Shown: positions 10,087 to 19,733, numbered from the stretch's first letter. The stretch: 64,000 nucleotides of DNA from Candidatus Helarchaeota archaeon (GCA_013375455.1 JABXJT010000019.1:1-64000); one strand, 5' to 3'. The notes: generated by a model from the letters alone, not told the origin. Made by a program: numbers and translations.

Positions 10087-11007
10087 TTATTTCACCAACC
10101 AACGTGTTTTTTTTCTTAAGTCTTCAAGCATGAATGAATATTGCTCTTTTATCTTCCGGAAGAACATGGGATCGATCTCGTTCTTACGTTGATTAAATAT
10201 CAAAAGATCTCGCTTCAGGATTTCGATTTGTTTCTTTAAAAATCGTAAATGAGCCAATTCTTTTTCTTGATCGATCTTCATTTCGGAAACGAGTACATCA
10301 TCCGGGGCGGCAACACCCCGGGGGCGTTCTTTTGCGATCCGTCCGTCGATGACATAAATGACTCGTTCACAGATTCCTGCAATAGCTGGATCGTGTGAGA
10401 CGATTATAAAGGTTTGACCTTCCTCGCGGTTCAAGTGCCTCATCAATTGGAGAATTTCGATTCCTGTAATCCGATCCAGATTCCCCGAAGGCTCATCCGC
10501 GAGAACGATCGCTGGGTTATTGGCAAAGGCACGGGCAATGGCAACGCGTTGCTGTTCCCCACCTGAAAGTTCAGCGGGACGGTGGAACATGCGGTCGCCC
10601 AATCCAACGAGAGTTAATAATTCTTTTGCCCTTAATCTCGCTTCCCGCGCTGTTAATTCACCATTAAAAAGTATGGGTAACTCTATGTTTTCAATGGCCG
10701 TAAGAAGGGGGACTAAATTAAAGAACTGAAAGATGAACCCGATTTTTTTGCAGCGGGTATCAGAAATTTCACCCTCGGAAAAGTCGGTTATGTCTATTCC
10801 ATCGACTACTACTCGGCCTGAGGTGGGAAGGTCTAAGGCCCCGACCATATTAAGCAGAGTTGTCTTTCCAGAACCGGAGGGCCCCATTATGCATGAGAAT
10901 TCTTGTTCCTGTATTGTTAAGTTAATACTCCGGAGTGCATGAACTTTAACCTCCCCTAAATCATAGACTTTCGTGATGTTCTTCAGTTTAACCATTGTTT
11001 TTACCAT
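10087..11007 (-). CDS. ABC transporter ATPase, LolD/MacB type, with C-terminal helical extension
   Basis: A 306-residue ATP-binding subunit of an MacB/LolD-type system, which drives FtsX-like permeases. All motifs are intact: Walker A GPSGSGKTT, the Q-loop region FQFFNLVPLL, signature LSGGEQQR, Walker B IVLADEPSGNLD and the H-loop VSHD. The typical family length is about 230 residues; here an extra 70-residue charged helical tail follows. The ribosome-binding stretch GGGTGAG lies in the 3' end of the preceding regulator gene, showing translational coupling. Its partner is the FtsX-type permease two genes upstream in the operon. Confidence 0.92.
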   Translation of the reverse strand: MVKTMVKLKNITKVYDLGEVKVHALRSINLTIQEQEFSCIMGPSGSGKTTLLNMVGALDLPTSGRVVVDGIDITDFSEGEISDTRCKKIGFIFQFFNLVPLLTAIENIELPILFNGELTAREARLRAKELLTLVGLGDRMFHRPAELSGGEQQRVAIARAFANNPAIVLADEPSGNLDRITGIEILQLMRHLNREEGQTFIIVSHDPAIAGICERVIYVIDGRIAKERPRGVAAPDDVLVSEMKIDQEKELAHLRFLKKQIEILKRDLLIFNQRKNEIDPMFFRKIKEQYSFMLEDLRKKTRWLVK

Positions 11008-11010
11008 TTT

Positions 11011-11796
11011 TTACTCACCCTTCCCTTCAATTAATGGTGCTACATTGTTATTCGTTTCTAACGTGTTTGATTCATCTGATCTCTTTTGAATTTGAGTTAA
11101 TTCCTTATTCAATAATGTGTGCCACTCGGAATTTTGCGTTAGCCGCCCTATTATCCGAAAATTCGTGAATGCATAGAGAGTCTGGAGTTCTTCATCCGCA
11201 GATTTTTGATATTTTATCCTTAAAGGCGTGGGCCGGGGGGCCTTCCGCCGTTTATAGTAATCATCAAAACGCTGCTCAACTGATTTAATAATATTTAAAG
11301 GTACTTTCAAGACTAGGAACTTGTTTTTAGGACTTTTTCCTATGAATAGGAGGTATTTTTCCTCATTATTATAGAGTAAGGCGCCTTTATGCGTATAAAT
11401 TGGAGAAGTGATTTTCCTGATTTCATTCTTTTTTTCCAATTCAGGAGTTTTATGTAAGATGTAAGTATTGTCACTTAATAAATAGGGGATTCCATCCGTT
11501 TTCACTAAACTATTGATTAAGCCAAAAGCGTTGATTGCAACATCTTCCCCTTTTTCCGTCAGGCTGTAATAGACTTCCCTCCCTTCCTTTACGGAAGAAG
11601 CTAACCCCGAAATCGCCAATCGGGAACATAAATTTGAAACCCAACTTTTGTTGCCCCCTAAGACAGTATGTATATCTGATACGCGTAGCCCAGGCTCATT
11701 AATTAAACAACTGAGGACGAGTAATTCCTTGGAAATGAGGTTATCACATAACTTAGATGCCATCGCTAATTTTAAAATACACTTCTCCAGAGTCAT
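11011..11796 (-). CDS. Winged-helix (MarR/ArsR-like) transcriptional regulator
   Basis: A 261-residue protein with an N-terminal winged helix at about residues 22-90 (LRVSDIHTVLGG, then GNKSWVSNLCSRLAISGL as recognition helix region, then EGREVYYSLTEKGE as wing). The remaining 170 residues are of unrecognised fold and may sense a ligand or contact the ATPase. It lies between the permease and ATPase genes with gaps of 9 and 3 bases, so it is cotranscribed with them. It probably regulates this operon; a palindrome beside the TATA-like box at 13043-13068 is a candidate operator. The regulatory link is inference. Confidence 0.75.
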   Translation of the reverse strand: MTLEKCILKLAMASKLCDNLISKELLVLSCLINEPGLRVSDIHTVLGGNKSWVSNLCSRLAISGLASSVKEGREVYYSLTEKGEDVAINAFGLINSLVKTDGIPYLLSDNTYILHKTPELEKKNEIRKITSPIYTHKGALLYNNEEKYLLFIGKSPKNKFLVLKVPLNIIKSVEQRFDDYYKRRKAPRPTPLRIKYQKSADEELQTLYAFTNFRIIGRLTQNSEWHTLLNKELTQIQKRSDESNTLETNNNVAPLIEGKGE

Positions 11797-11805
11797 TTTT
11801 TAACC

Positions 11806-13014
11806 TCAACCATATTGAAGAGCCTCAACGGGCTTCACGCTCGCCGCTTGCCAGGCGGGGTACGCTCCGCTTGCTAGACCTATAACTACGGCAAGACACA
11901 TTGAAGTAATAAATATCCATGGTTCAAAGGAATAAGGGAGTGAGAATCCATATGATGAGCTCATAATTGCTCCGATGCCAAAAATAGCGCCGACCGCTGC
12001 TAGAACCCCTAATAACCCTGCAATAAGAGAAATTAAGAAGGCTTCTGTAAGAAATATGGTCAAAACGTGAGTCCGCTTGGCCCCAATGGACTTCATGATT
12101 CCAATTTCACGAGTGCGCTCCAAGACTGACATCGTCATGGTGCTCATAATCATCAGTGCGCCAACAACTAGAGAAATTGCCGAGAGCGCTAGAAGAACAC
12201 CGTTAATGATCCCGACGATTTGATCCATCATCGCAAGAATTTCTTCTTCAGTGATGACTTGGGCTTCCGGGTAAACTTCTTTAATTGCATTTGCTACTGC
12301 CTCAGCATCGGCCCCATCCTCTAGGCCCACAAGAATTACCTGCACGTTGGTAGTGACGAGAATCTCCTGCATCGTTGTCAATTCGGTGTAGCAGAATCCA
12401 CCCATTCCACCCCCGAATCCCATATCTCCAAATCCCAATGATTCCACAATTCCAACGATATATAACTCTAGAAAAGTGCCCGTGATGCCAGATGATGCGA
12501 TGATTGTTTCGTTTACATAGAGACCATGGGCTTCTTGCAGGTCTGTATCAATAACGCACGCGTAAGGAATCTCCTGCTCACTTGCCTCGGCTAAACTCAT
12601 ACCTTCAATCGTTTTCAAGCCTAAGATGAACTCCATCTTCTCGGGATCGACCCCGGTGAGCATCACCGATTCTCCGTTTACACTCGCGAAATCTTCAATG
12701 ACTCCGGCAGTAAAATTGATCCCTGGAATCTGTTCGAGGTAATTAGGCACGGAACCAGGGATACTAGGGCGGGTGGAGGAGATCTTGCTCATTACTATCA
12801 TACTAGCTCCAGCAAATTGCTTCAAAATTGCGTGAATCTCAGCCCGCATTCCGACGCCGATTGACATTAATGCCGTGAAGGTGGTAATCCCAATTAGGAT
12901 ACCTATGACGGTCAAGAAGGTCCTAAAACTGCGGTGGCGCATGCTTCGGATGGCTAATAGGAGGGAATACTTAAAAATGCGAATCTGATGGCGCAGCGAC
13001 GATTTCCAGCCCAT
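11806..13014 (-). CDS. ABC transporter permease, MacB/FtsX family
   Basis: A 402-residue permease with the MacB layout. One N-terminal transmembrane helix (about 30-52, in the SFRTFLTVIGILIGI context) is followed by a roughly 200-residue extracellular domain. Three C-terminal helices form the FtsX domain (about 270-300, 320-350, 365-390), which includes the family signature TREIGIMKSIGAKR. Such proteins act as mechanotransmission permeases, moving lipoproteins, peptides or toxins without a classical channel. The paired ATPase is encoded at 10087-11007. It begins a sub-operon with its own candidate promoter in the 161-base gap upstream. Confidence 0.92.
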   Translation of the reverse strand: MGWKSSLRHQIRIFKYSLLLAIRSMRHRSFRTFLTVIGILIGITTFTALMSIGVGMRAEIHAILKQFAGASMIVMSKISSTRPSIPGSVPNYLEQIPGINFTAGVIEDFASVNGESVMLTGVDPEKMEFILGLKTIEGMSLAEASEQEIPYACVIDTDLQEAHGLYVNETIIASSGITGTFLELYIVGIVESLGFGDMGFGGGMGGFCYTELTTMQEILVTTNVQVILVGLEDGADAEAVANAIKEVYPEAQVITEEEILAMMDQIVGIINGVLLALSAISLVVGALMIMSTMTMSVLERTREIGIMKSIGAKRTHVLTIFLTEAFLISLIAGLLGVLAAVGAIFGIGAIMSSSYGFSLPYSFEPWIFITSMCLAVVIGLASGAYPAWQAASVKPVEALQYG

Positions 13015-13042
13015 TCAAAATCTACTCAATATGTCGTAATAG

Positions 13043-13068
13043 TACCACTGTAATGGTATAATATATAT
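13043..13068 (-). promoter_or_regulatory. Candidate promoter with adjacent palindrome for the FtsX sub-operon
   Basis: In the 161-base gap between the permease genes, a TATA-like run (13057-13068) lies about 43 bases upstream of the start codon at 13014. It overlaps the end of an inverted repeat TACCA-6-TGGTA (13043-13058) placed between it and the gene. Position and symmetry suggest an operator, possibly for the winged-helix regulator encoded in this operon. No experimental support is visible. Confidence 0.45.
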
Positions 13069-13175
13069 TTTATTCAAAGGACGATTCGTGTGACCGTATT
13101 TGATTTTTGCCACAGAAGCCCCGCCTGAAGTCTGGAATCGAACATATTCTTCGGAATTTTTGTAACTTCTTTTTT

Positions 13176-14369
13176 TTAAACTTCGAGTTTTTTTCGATAA
13201 AAAATGATGACCGTTAAAAGTATGATGACAAAGCTCATGCCAAGAAGGGTCCCGCTATAAAGTAAGTTGGGACCTTGCGTGAGGCTCAACCCTTTTAACG
13301 AGATGTTGCTCAGTAATGGGACGGCGGAAGCGAGAGGGAAAATGTAGGCGAGCCCTTGGAGCCACGGGGCCATGCTTTCCACGGGGATGAACATCCCAGA
13401 AACGAGGACACTAACTAGGAATATTCCAAGGAAGTATTGATTTGCCTGGATCTCGGAGGAGGAGATGGTAGATATAAGGATTCCAAACGTGATACCGTAA
13501 AATCCAACGAGGAGCATTGCAATAAAGAAATCAAATAGTGGACCTGCTACTTCTAAGCCAATGATGGTGTTTACGATAAAGATTAGGAAAATTTGGAAAA
13601 CCATTACGGCGGAATAGGTAATATATTTGGAGATAAGGATTTCAGATCGTTTAGCTGGTGTCATTAGGAGCCGCGATAATGGGGATTCCTTTACCACAAC
13701 AAGGAGAGTCAAGATTAGGGTAGCGCCAATTATTAGGAATGGAACGCTAATGGAGCTCATTAGCCCTAACATTTCGTTTCCGCCCGAACTGAACTCAACG
13801 TGAGAATCAATTTGAAAGTAAGGTGTGATATCATTCGATTGTTGGAACTCTGTCAATACCTGCTGCAGGTTGTTCATAGTCTTGGGAAGCGTCATAATGT
13901 CCGAACCATCTGGAATTACTTCTATAATTGCTGGAAATTCCAATGTGATGGCTTCCGAAAATTCAGCAGGAATGCTAATAATCGCGTCGATCCGCTTGTG
14001 AGCCAAGTGCTCTCGCGCAGAGAGCATCCCGTAGACATTTTCTGAGATGTTAAAAATGAATTTGACTTCCGTCAGTGAAGAATTTTCCAATGTTTGGACG
14101 AATTTCAATGCCCATGTATTATCAGTTAATTGAACGGTTGTGCCATTGGGGTAGGTGTAACCATAGGATATATCATCATAAGTGACGATGGCCACATTAA
14201 TTGTTGAGCCCCCTAGAGATGCTTCGCCTCCACTCAAGATTGCCATTGAAGAAAACGCCGCCATAATTAACGGGGGGAGGAGGATGGCCATGAAAAGTGC
14301 CCGCTTATCGGATTTAAGCCAGTGCAACTCCTTGATGATCAACTTATAAATTCTTTTCAGGGAAACCAT
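13176..14369 (-). CDS. ABC-2 type transporter permease
   Basis: A 397-residue ABC-2 (DrrB/NatB-like) permease. It has one N-terminal helix at about residues 25-48, an extracellular domain of about 150 residues, and five to six C-terminal helices between about 205 and 395. It contains the family-typical cytosolic stretch KESPLSRLLMTPAKRSEI before the third helix. Extracellular sequons are common. It is a close paralogue of the neighbouring permease, and the two probably form a heterodimer driven by the ATPases encoded upstream. Its start is two bases after the previous stop, so translation is coupled. Confidence 0.9.
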   Translation of the reverse strand: MVSLKRIYKLIIKELHWLKSDKRALFMAILLPPLIMAAFSSMAILSGGEASLGGSTINVAIVTYDDISYGYTYPNGTTVQLTDNTWALKFVQTLENSSLTEVKFIFNISENVYGMLSAREHLAHKRIDAIISIPAEFSEAITLEFPAIIEVIPDGSDIMTLPKTMNNLQQVLTEFQQSNDITPYFQIDSHVEFSSGGNEMLGLMSSISVPFLIIGATLILTLLVVVKESPLSRLLMTPAKRSEILISKYITYSAVMVFQIFLIFIVNTIIGLEVAGPLFDFFIAMLLVGFYGITFGILISTISSSEIQANQYFLGIFLVSVLVSGMFIPVESMAPWLQGLAYIFPLASAVPLLSNISLKGLSLTQGPNLLYSGTLLGMSFVIILLTVIIFYRKKLEV

Positions 14370-14371
14370 AG

Positions 14372-15502
14372 CTATACCTCCATTTTCCTAAAGCGAAATA
14401 TAATCAGGGATAGGATCACGAGTACTGCACAAAATATCAAGAGGGGAACTACGTGTTCAACGAATTCTAAACCAAACCCTCGAAGCGCGATGTTTTCATA
14501 TAATGGTAAAATGTGAGCGAAGGGCAATACATTAGCAATCACGCCAAAAGCGGCAGGCATATCGGAGATAGGAATGAAAGATCCGCTAAATAAAGTTAAA
14601 AAGATGAAAACGCCTATGAACAATTGGTTCGCTTGGGCCTCGGTAGTGCAAAAAGTGGATACGAAAATCCCGAGAGATACACCACATAGACCAGCCAATA
14701 GCAGTACAATTAAAAGATCAATGGGGGACCCTGCAATGTAAAGACCAAAGGCGATAGCCGTGAAAAATACAGTCAGGCCCTGGACCGTGGTGATTAAAGA
14801 GTATCCGATGAATTTGGAAATGATCATATCACGCTTAGTGGCCCGAGTTAATAATAATCTAGGGAGGGGTAATTCCGTAACCACGCTGAGGGAACTGACA
14901 TTCATGCTCGTGGCTAAAATGATTAAGGGGAGCATTACTGCCGCCATGTAGTTTAGGATCTGATTCCAACCCGCGGGGACATCATATTCTATATATGGCA
15001 TCATTAATACTGTGCCATTAAAGTCGCCTTCAATGAGCTTAAACTGCAGAAACGGCTCTGTCAGGGCAAGATATGGGTCATTAATCGAGGTCAACATGCC
15101 TGATCCATCGAAATATAAAATTACTATGGGATTGGATCCATTATCAACCATTTGACTAAAATTTTGAGGGATAATAAAAATCATATCGATAATATCATCA
15201 CGTAAGAGTTGATACGCTGCTGAATAGGCTGCCTGAAATTCAGTTACATTCGTTGTTGTAATATTGGAATAAACGGTCATTGTCGTATTGGCTTGGTAAA
15301 AGGCTTGCACCATATTGTTTCCATGTGCTCCAGAATCTTGATTAATGATGCCAACCGTGTAGGCAATTTCATAGCCACCACCAGAAGAAAACCCAAAGAT
15401 GATGACTGTGAGGAGTGGGAAGAGAAAAAGCATAACAAGTCCTTTGCGATCAGATTTGATCCGTCCGAATTCTTTTTTGATTAAATCCCACATTCGTGAC
15501 AT
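14372..15502 (-). CDS. ABC-2 type transporter permease (paralogue)
   Basis: A 376-residue ABC-2 permease with the same layout as its downstream neighbour: helix at about 25-45, extracellular loop domain, and a block of five or six helices after residue 185. The shared cytosolic motif here reads TELPLPRLLLTRATKRDMI. The pair probably arose by duplication and forms the membrane channel of a heterodimeric exporter. It starts three bases after the toroid-ATPase gene stops, within one transcription unit. Substrate cannot be read from sequence; ABC-2 exporters carry drugs, lipids, glycans or peptides. Confidence 0.9.
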   Translation of the reverse strand: MSRMWDLIKKEFGRIKSDRKGLVMLFLFPLLTVIIFGFSSGGGYEIAYTVGIINQDSGAHGNNMVQAFYQANTTMTVYSNITTTNVTEFQAAYSAAYQLLRDDIIDMIFIIPQNFSQMVDNGSNPIVILYFDGSGMLTSINDPYLALTEPFLQFKLIEGDFNGTVLMMPYIEYDVPAGWNQILNYMAAVMLPLIILATSMNVSSLSVVTELPLPRLLLTRATKRDMIISKFIGYSLITTVQGLTVFFTAIAFGLYIAGSPIDLLIVLLLAGLCGVSLGIFVSTFCTTEAQANQLFIGVFIFLTLFSGSFIPISDMPAAFGVIANVLPFAHILPLYENIALRGFGLEFVEHVVPLLIFCAVLVILSLIIFRFRKMEV

Positions 15503-15505
15503 TTT

Positions 15506-18500
15506 TCAATCCTTTACTTCTAATGATTTAATTCTAAAATAATCAACTAAGGTCGCTTCACTTTGTTTTAATTCAATAAGTTCCGTGCCAAGGGCTTGCA
15601 CCAAATAGGCCCGCAAAGTTTTAAGTGGTAAATGGGAGAAGATGCGGTACCGTTGTCCGCGTTTTTCCTCGAGAACAAATTCAATTTCCGGAACTTTTTC
15701 AAGAAGGGGGAGGAGATCTACGGTAATTTGTTCTATCGTTTCTTTTAAGATGATATCAATGGCACGTCCCGTCCCTGGAAGGTTATTAATGAGCTCTTGA
15801 GGATGCCCAAAATCGATTAACCCACGTAGCCTCCCGAAAATCGCAACACGCGTGCAGAACTTGCTTTCTTCTGGATAATGTGTTATTACAATCAGCGTGG
15901 TATTGTGACTTTCTGCTAAATCTATCAAATTAATCCAAAGTTGTTCACGGATGATTGGATCCAGGCCTGAAGTCGGCTCATCTAGAACAAACAGGGTTGG
16001 TTCGTGAATCATTCCCACGGCTATTGAGGCCCTGCGCCGTTCTCCACCTGATAACTGGGATACTAGGGAATCCTTCTTATCAAAGATGCCAAGATCCCGA
16101 AGGATTTTTGCACCACGCTGAATGATTTCTTTTTCCTCTAATCCATATTGCTTCCCAAAATGTAGGAGGTTTTCCATTATCGTGAAGTTTTCGTAGATTT
16201 TGCTTAAATCTTGCGGTACGTAACCGAATAATGGTCTTAACTTCTTTTTCTCTTTTCGAATATCAAATCCATATAGCCTGATATCGCCAATCGAGCCTTT
16301 CGTCCCCAAAATGCATTTTATAAATGTGGATTTTCCTGCTCCACTCTCTCCAATGACCCCAAGGACTTCGCCGTGCTGTAGAGTCATATTTATATCCTCG
16401 AGGATGACCTTCTTGCCAATTTTAATGGTGAGTCCCTTCACGTGGACAGCCGGATATTCTTCAATATTTGGATGTGTGCGTTTAATTCCACTAATGACAC
16501 CCCCAACACGCCTTTTTCTAATTGAGATAACGCCATATGCGCCAAGGATGGCAAGTTCAACTATAAGAAGAGTTAGAACAGTCTGAATCCATGGAGCCGG
16601 ATCGAATGAACGGTCAACGTTCAACTCTCCAGCGACGTCAATTAAATAGGGCGAGTTCCGCAGATCAGCTCCAAAGTTAGGAGCATCACCGTAGCCATTA
16701 GTGCGCGCATCTTCGCAAGTTAAAAGCCAATCCATGGCTCCAAATACATCACTAGGTTGCGTGCCAAGGAGATAGGTTCCTTTTGCGGCTGTGAAGGTAA
16801 TGAATAGGTAACTCATATTGAGAAATTCGCCGATTAAGGGATAGAAACTGAAACCGCCATCGCTCATTTGACATCCTTTTAAAAATTCGATGCAGGACAT
16901 ACGCGAGTATGGCTCCTCTCTGATGAGTGCCAGGGCTTGTATGCCATAAAATGTCGATATTGCCTCGCTCCGAATGCCGATACTAAAAGGAAAACCACCA
17001 TCAGCGTTTTGGGCCGTTAGCAGCCAGGATCGTAATGAATCCAGATTCAAGGGCCACGCATTTAATCTCCGCAGTGCAGCTAGACCAAATAGAGTTGCTT
17101 CAGTTGAAGGAAGACTCTCATCTAGGATGAAATCCGCAACGAATGCATACATTGGAGCATAAGACCGCAGGAATGCATCCACCCCAATTCGCGAGGCAAA
17201 GCCTCCGTCGATGGTTTGTAGGGATTGGAGCCAAAGAATAGCTGCGGTCTGATTAATTTGATCGAGACTGTCAATTAAATGTAAGGACTCGACAGCTGCA
17301 TAGGTATCGATTACGGTTGAGCTCGAATTGGGAACCGTCCCGAAGCCGCCATCAGTACTCTGGCAACTTTCAAGGTAATTTGCGAGCGAACTTTCATTTA
17401 AGAAGCTTAGTTTATCTCCCAGATGCGCTGATCTGATGCCCCAATATTGTGCTTCTACAATCTTTTCGCCGAATAGTCCATTTTGGGCTAGATGATCGAC
17501 AAACCAATTATGGAAGGGAGTTAAATTTCCAGCACTAATATTGACTCCCAGCAATTTCAAGGTTGCTATGGCGTGATGGGCATTTTGAAAGTTCGAACCA
17601 AGTCCAGGGCGTGCGCCTACACCCCCATCCGCATTTTGGGAGTTAGCAATGAATTCGATAATTTTAGTATCATTAATTACGGAAGATGTGGAGACATTAT
17701 AATTTAATAAAGTGAGTGCGGCGACTCCATAATACGTAGAGGTAATATCAGAGACATTTTCCGGAGTTAAGGCGAAGCCTCCATCCGAATTCCAACAGCT
17801 TTCGATATAGAGTGTCACGTTGCTCGCGGGCTTGTCAATGTCATTCTTAGAATAGCTTAACTTAATGAGAGATGCCACGCCGTGATAGGTAGAATGAAGA
17901 TCTGGGGAAAGGATGTTTTTTGAAGCGGCAAATCCCGAAGAGGTCAGATTGTATGAACGCCGACAACCTACGTATGGAAGGGAATTATTAATAAAATTCG
18001 TAGTTTCAGAGGAATTTGGAGGTGCTATTCCAAAATAGGTCAAAATATCCAATGCTTCGTGAGTATTTTCAACATTTGAGGTATCATATGATAAATTGCC
18101 CATAGGAATTCCAAATCCGAAGTCGAAATTGAACTCCTCCGGCATTTCAATTGGAGGTCTCACGGTATAGCCCCCATCTTCTAATTGTGAATTGTTAACA
18201 AATTCAATGCTGAGATTCATTTTGGTTGGATTATTTGTTATTTCCGAGGGAGAGGACCAATTCAGAGCGAAGATGGTCTCGAAGGTTGAGAGTATGTTGC
18301 CGGCACCAGCGAAATCAGAATAACCCCCATCGGAGTTCTGCCGAGTCAGCAGGAAATGCGTGATATTAGCGATATTGAGGTCTGATAATTGGAAAGGCCC
18401 CGTATTATTTAGGTAGTAATAAGTAGCAATTGTATGATATAGGGTATCAATCGTTGGTTCTACAAACAGACCGTCTTGATTCTGAAAACTCAAGGCATAA

Positions 18501-18655
18501 TCGCTCGTTTCATCAATAATTCCATCCACGTATCCGGTTTGAAAATGCCGAGGAGGCTGATAAAGGAACAATCCAATAAGTGAAGCAATGGGTAGAATAA
18601 TGATTATTAAGAATAGGATGAATGCCTTTGAAAATCTTTTCTTCTCCTCGCTCAT
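15506..18655 (-). CDS. Extracellular prenyltransferase-like alpha/alpha-toroid fused to ABC ATPase
   Basis: A 1049-residue fusion. An N-terminal anchor (about 12-30) is followed by some 640 residues of repeats typical of the prenyltransferase/squalene-cyclase alpha/alpha toroid: Q-x-x-DGGF motifs recur about eight times (NSDGGY, LEDGGY, NSDGGF, NADGGV, STDGGF, TIDGGF, NADGGF, MSDGGF), with looser copies at the ends. A second helix at about 685-708 crosses back, and a complete cytosolic ABC domain follows (Walker A GESGAGKST near 770, LSGGERRR, LFVLDEPTSGLD, ITHYPEE), then a DrrA-type C-terminal domain. The toroid is predicted to be outside and the ATPase inside. I see no D-x-C...H zinc triad of protein prenyltransferases nor the DxDD of cyclases, so it may be a binding module. 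Confidence 0.85.
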   Translation of the reverse strand: MSEEKKRFSKAFILFLIIIILPIASLIGLFLYQPPRHFQTGYVDGIIDETSDYALSFQNQDGLFVEPTIDTLYHTIATYYYLNNTGPFQLSDLNIANITHFLLTRQNSDGGYSDFAGAGNILSTFETIFALNWSSPSEITNNPTKMNLSIEFVNNSQLEDGGYTVRPPIEMPEEFNFDFGFGIPMGNLSYDTSNVENTHEALDILTYFGIAPPNSSETTNFINNSLPYVGCRRSYNLTSSGFAASKNILSPDLHSTYHGVASLIKLSYSKNDIDKPASNVTLYIESCWNSDGGFALTPENVSDITSTYYGVAALTLLNYNVSTSSVINDTKIIEFIANSQNADGGVGARPGLGSNFQNAHHAIATLKLLGVNISAGNLTPFHNWFVDHLAQNGLFGEKIVEAQYWGIRSAHLGDKLSFLNESSLANYLESCQSTDGGFGTVPNSSSTVIDTYAAVESLHLIDSLDQINQTAAILWLQSLQTIDGGFASRIGVDAFLRSYAPMYAFVADFILDESLPSTEATLFGLAALRRLNAWPLNLDSLRSWLLTAQNADGGFPFSIGIRSEAISTFYGIQALALIREEPYSRMSCIEFLKGCQMSDGGFSFYPLIGEFLNMSYLFITFTAAKGTYLLGTQPSDVFGAMDWLLTCEDARTNGYGDAPNFGADLRNSPYLIDVAGELNVDRSFDPAPWIQTVLTLLIVELAILGAYGVISIRKRRVGGVISGIKRTHPNIEEYPAVHVKGLTIKIGKKVILEDINMTLQHGEVLGVIGESGAGKSTFIKCILGTKGSIGDIRLYGFDIRKEKKKLRPLFGYVPQDLSKIYENFTIMENLLHFGKQYGLEEKEIIQRGAKILRDLGIFDKKDSLVSQLSGGERRRASIAVGMIHEPTLFVLDEPTSGLDPIIREQLWINLIDLAESHNTTLIVITHYPEESKFCTRVAIFGRLRGLIDFGHPQELINNLPGTGRAIDIILKETIEQITVDLLPLLEKVPEIEFVLEEKRGQRYRIFSHLPLKTLRAYLVQALGTELIELKQSEATLVDYFRIKSLEVKD

Positions 18656-18657
18656 TT

Positions 18658-19650
18658 TTAATCAAACACTTGAATGATTTTACGTGGTTCCTCATCAGCA
18701 ATTATTTGCATGCGAATTTGAAAATATCGACGGAAACTTGCCACATCGCGGGTTAATGAGGAAACCGTGACGCCCATCGCAAATAGCTTATTAACAATAG
18801 TCTCCAAATTTGCATCTATATTGTCAATATACAACTCGAGTTCCTCTTTCCCGATCCGAAGGATCTGGACAATTTCGTCCATTTCTGCAATTCGATGAAG
18901 GAGATCAGTGTCTAGTTTAGGAATGCGAAGTCGCGCAATGGAGCCCTGGCTTGGTAACCTTGCAATAAGATTTCGAGGACTATCGAAATCCACGACCTTT
19001 CCTTGCCGCAACAGAACCACACGGTCACAAATATTAGCAGTTTCCAAATCGTGCGTGACTATAACCATCGTGGTTTTCATTTCAAGATTCAATTTCTTCA
19101 AGTAATTAAGAATATCAAATCGCCGGGAGGCATCAACTCCCGTTGTTGGTTCATCAAGAAAAAGAATTTCGGGTTCGTTGATGAGTCCTATCGCGATAGA
19201 AACCCTCTTCTTCTCACCACCTGAAAGAAATTTCGCTTTGGATTTCCACACATCCTTAGGGATTTCAAGCATTTCAAAATAACGGTGAGCTCGTTTAGTT
19301 GCTTCTGACTTAGAAAGCCCATACATGCTGGCGAATATTTGTACGTTTTTCATCGCACTAAATTCGTAATATAAATTAAGTAATTCTAATTGGGGAACAT
19401 ACCCCATCCTTGCTACAATTTTAGCTGGAGATTTTCGGGGTTCAAATCCGAAACATTTCACGAAGCCTTTATAATTTAGTATCTGACAAGTTAAGACCCG
19501 GATGATGGTGGTCTTTCCCGCACCCGAAATCCCCATCATTCCGAGAATTTCTCCCTTATTACAATGAAATGTGACGTTTTGGATGACGTGAAAGTCGTCA
19601 AAATAGACATTCAGCGAATTGACATTAATTAATTTGTCAACCTCAGCCAT
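18658..19650 (-). CDS. ABC transporter ATPase (DrrA/CcmA type)
   Basis: A 330-residue canonical ATPase with intact Walker A (GISGAGKTT), signature LSGGEKKR, Walker B ILFLDEPTTGVDASRR and H-loop VTHDLE, plus a C-terminal domain (about 225-330) of the type found on drug- and lipid-exporting ABC-2 ATPases. It is the first gene of the island operon and is followed after two bases by the toroid-ATPase. The two ATPases plus two permeases would make a complete heterodimeric ABC-2 exporter. The divergent promoter region separates it from the UBC-like/pseudo-ATPase gene. Confidence 0.93.
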   Translation of the reverse strand: MAEVDKLINVNSLNVYFDDFHVIQNVTFHCNKGEILGMMGISGAGKTTIIRVLTCQILNYKGFVKCFGFEPRKSPAKIVARMGYVPQLELLNLYYEFSAMKNVQIFASMYGLSKSEATKRAHRYFEMLEIPKDVWKSKAKFLSGGEKKRVSIAIGLINEPEILFLDEPTTGVDASRRFDILNYLKKLNLEMKTTMVIVTHDLETANICDRVVLLRQGKVVDFDSPRNLIARLPSQGSIARLRIPKLDTDLLHRIAEMDEIVQILRIGKEELELYIDNIDANLETIVNKLFAMGVTVSSLTRDVASFRRYFQIRMQIIADEEPRKIIQVFD

Positions 19651-19733
19651 CTTCAGTCACAAGTTATTTTTAAAATGATCTTATTCCTATTAGTATTTTA
19701 AAATAGAGGGTAATTTTCACGCGAGTTTAGCTA
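19651..19733. promoter_or_regulatory. Divergent promoter region of the ABC island
   Basis: Eighty-three bases separate the start of the ABC operon from the divergent UBC-like/ATPase gene. Two AT-rich TATA-like tracts (around 19671-19676 and 19694-19703) could serve the two directions. A shared short spacer suggests coordinated expression of the exporter and the pseudo-ATPase. Confidence 0.45.

Noticed and set aside
13111..13149. On the minus strand, GTTCGATTCC resembling a tRNA T-loop
   Set aside because: The flanking stem does not pair and no cloverleaf can be drawn; it is upstream DNA of the FtsX operon.
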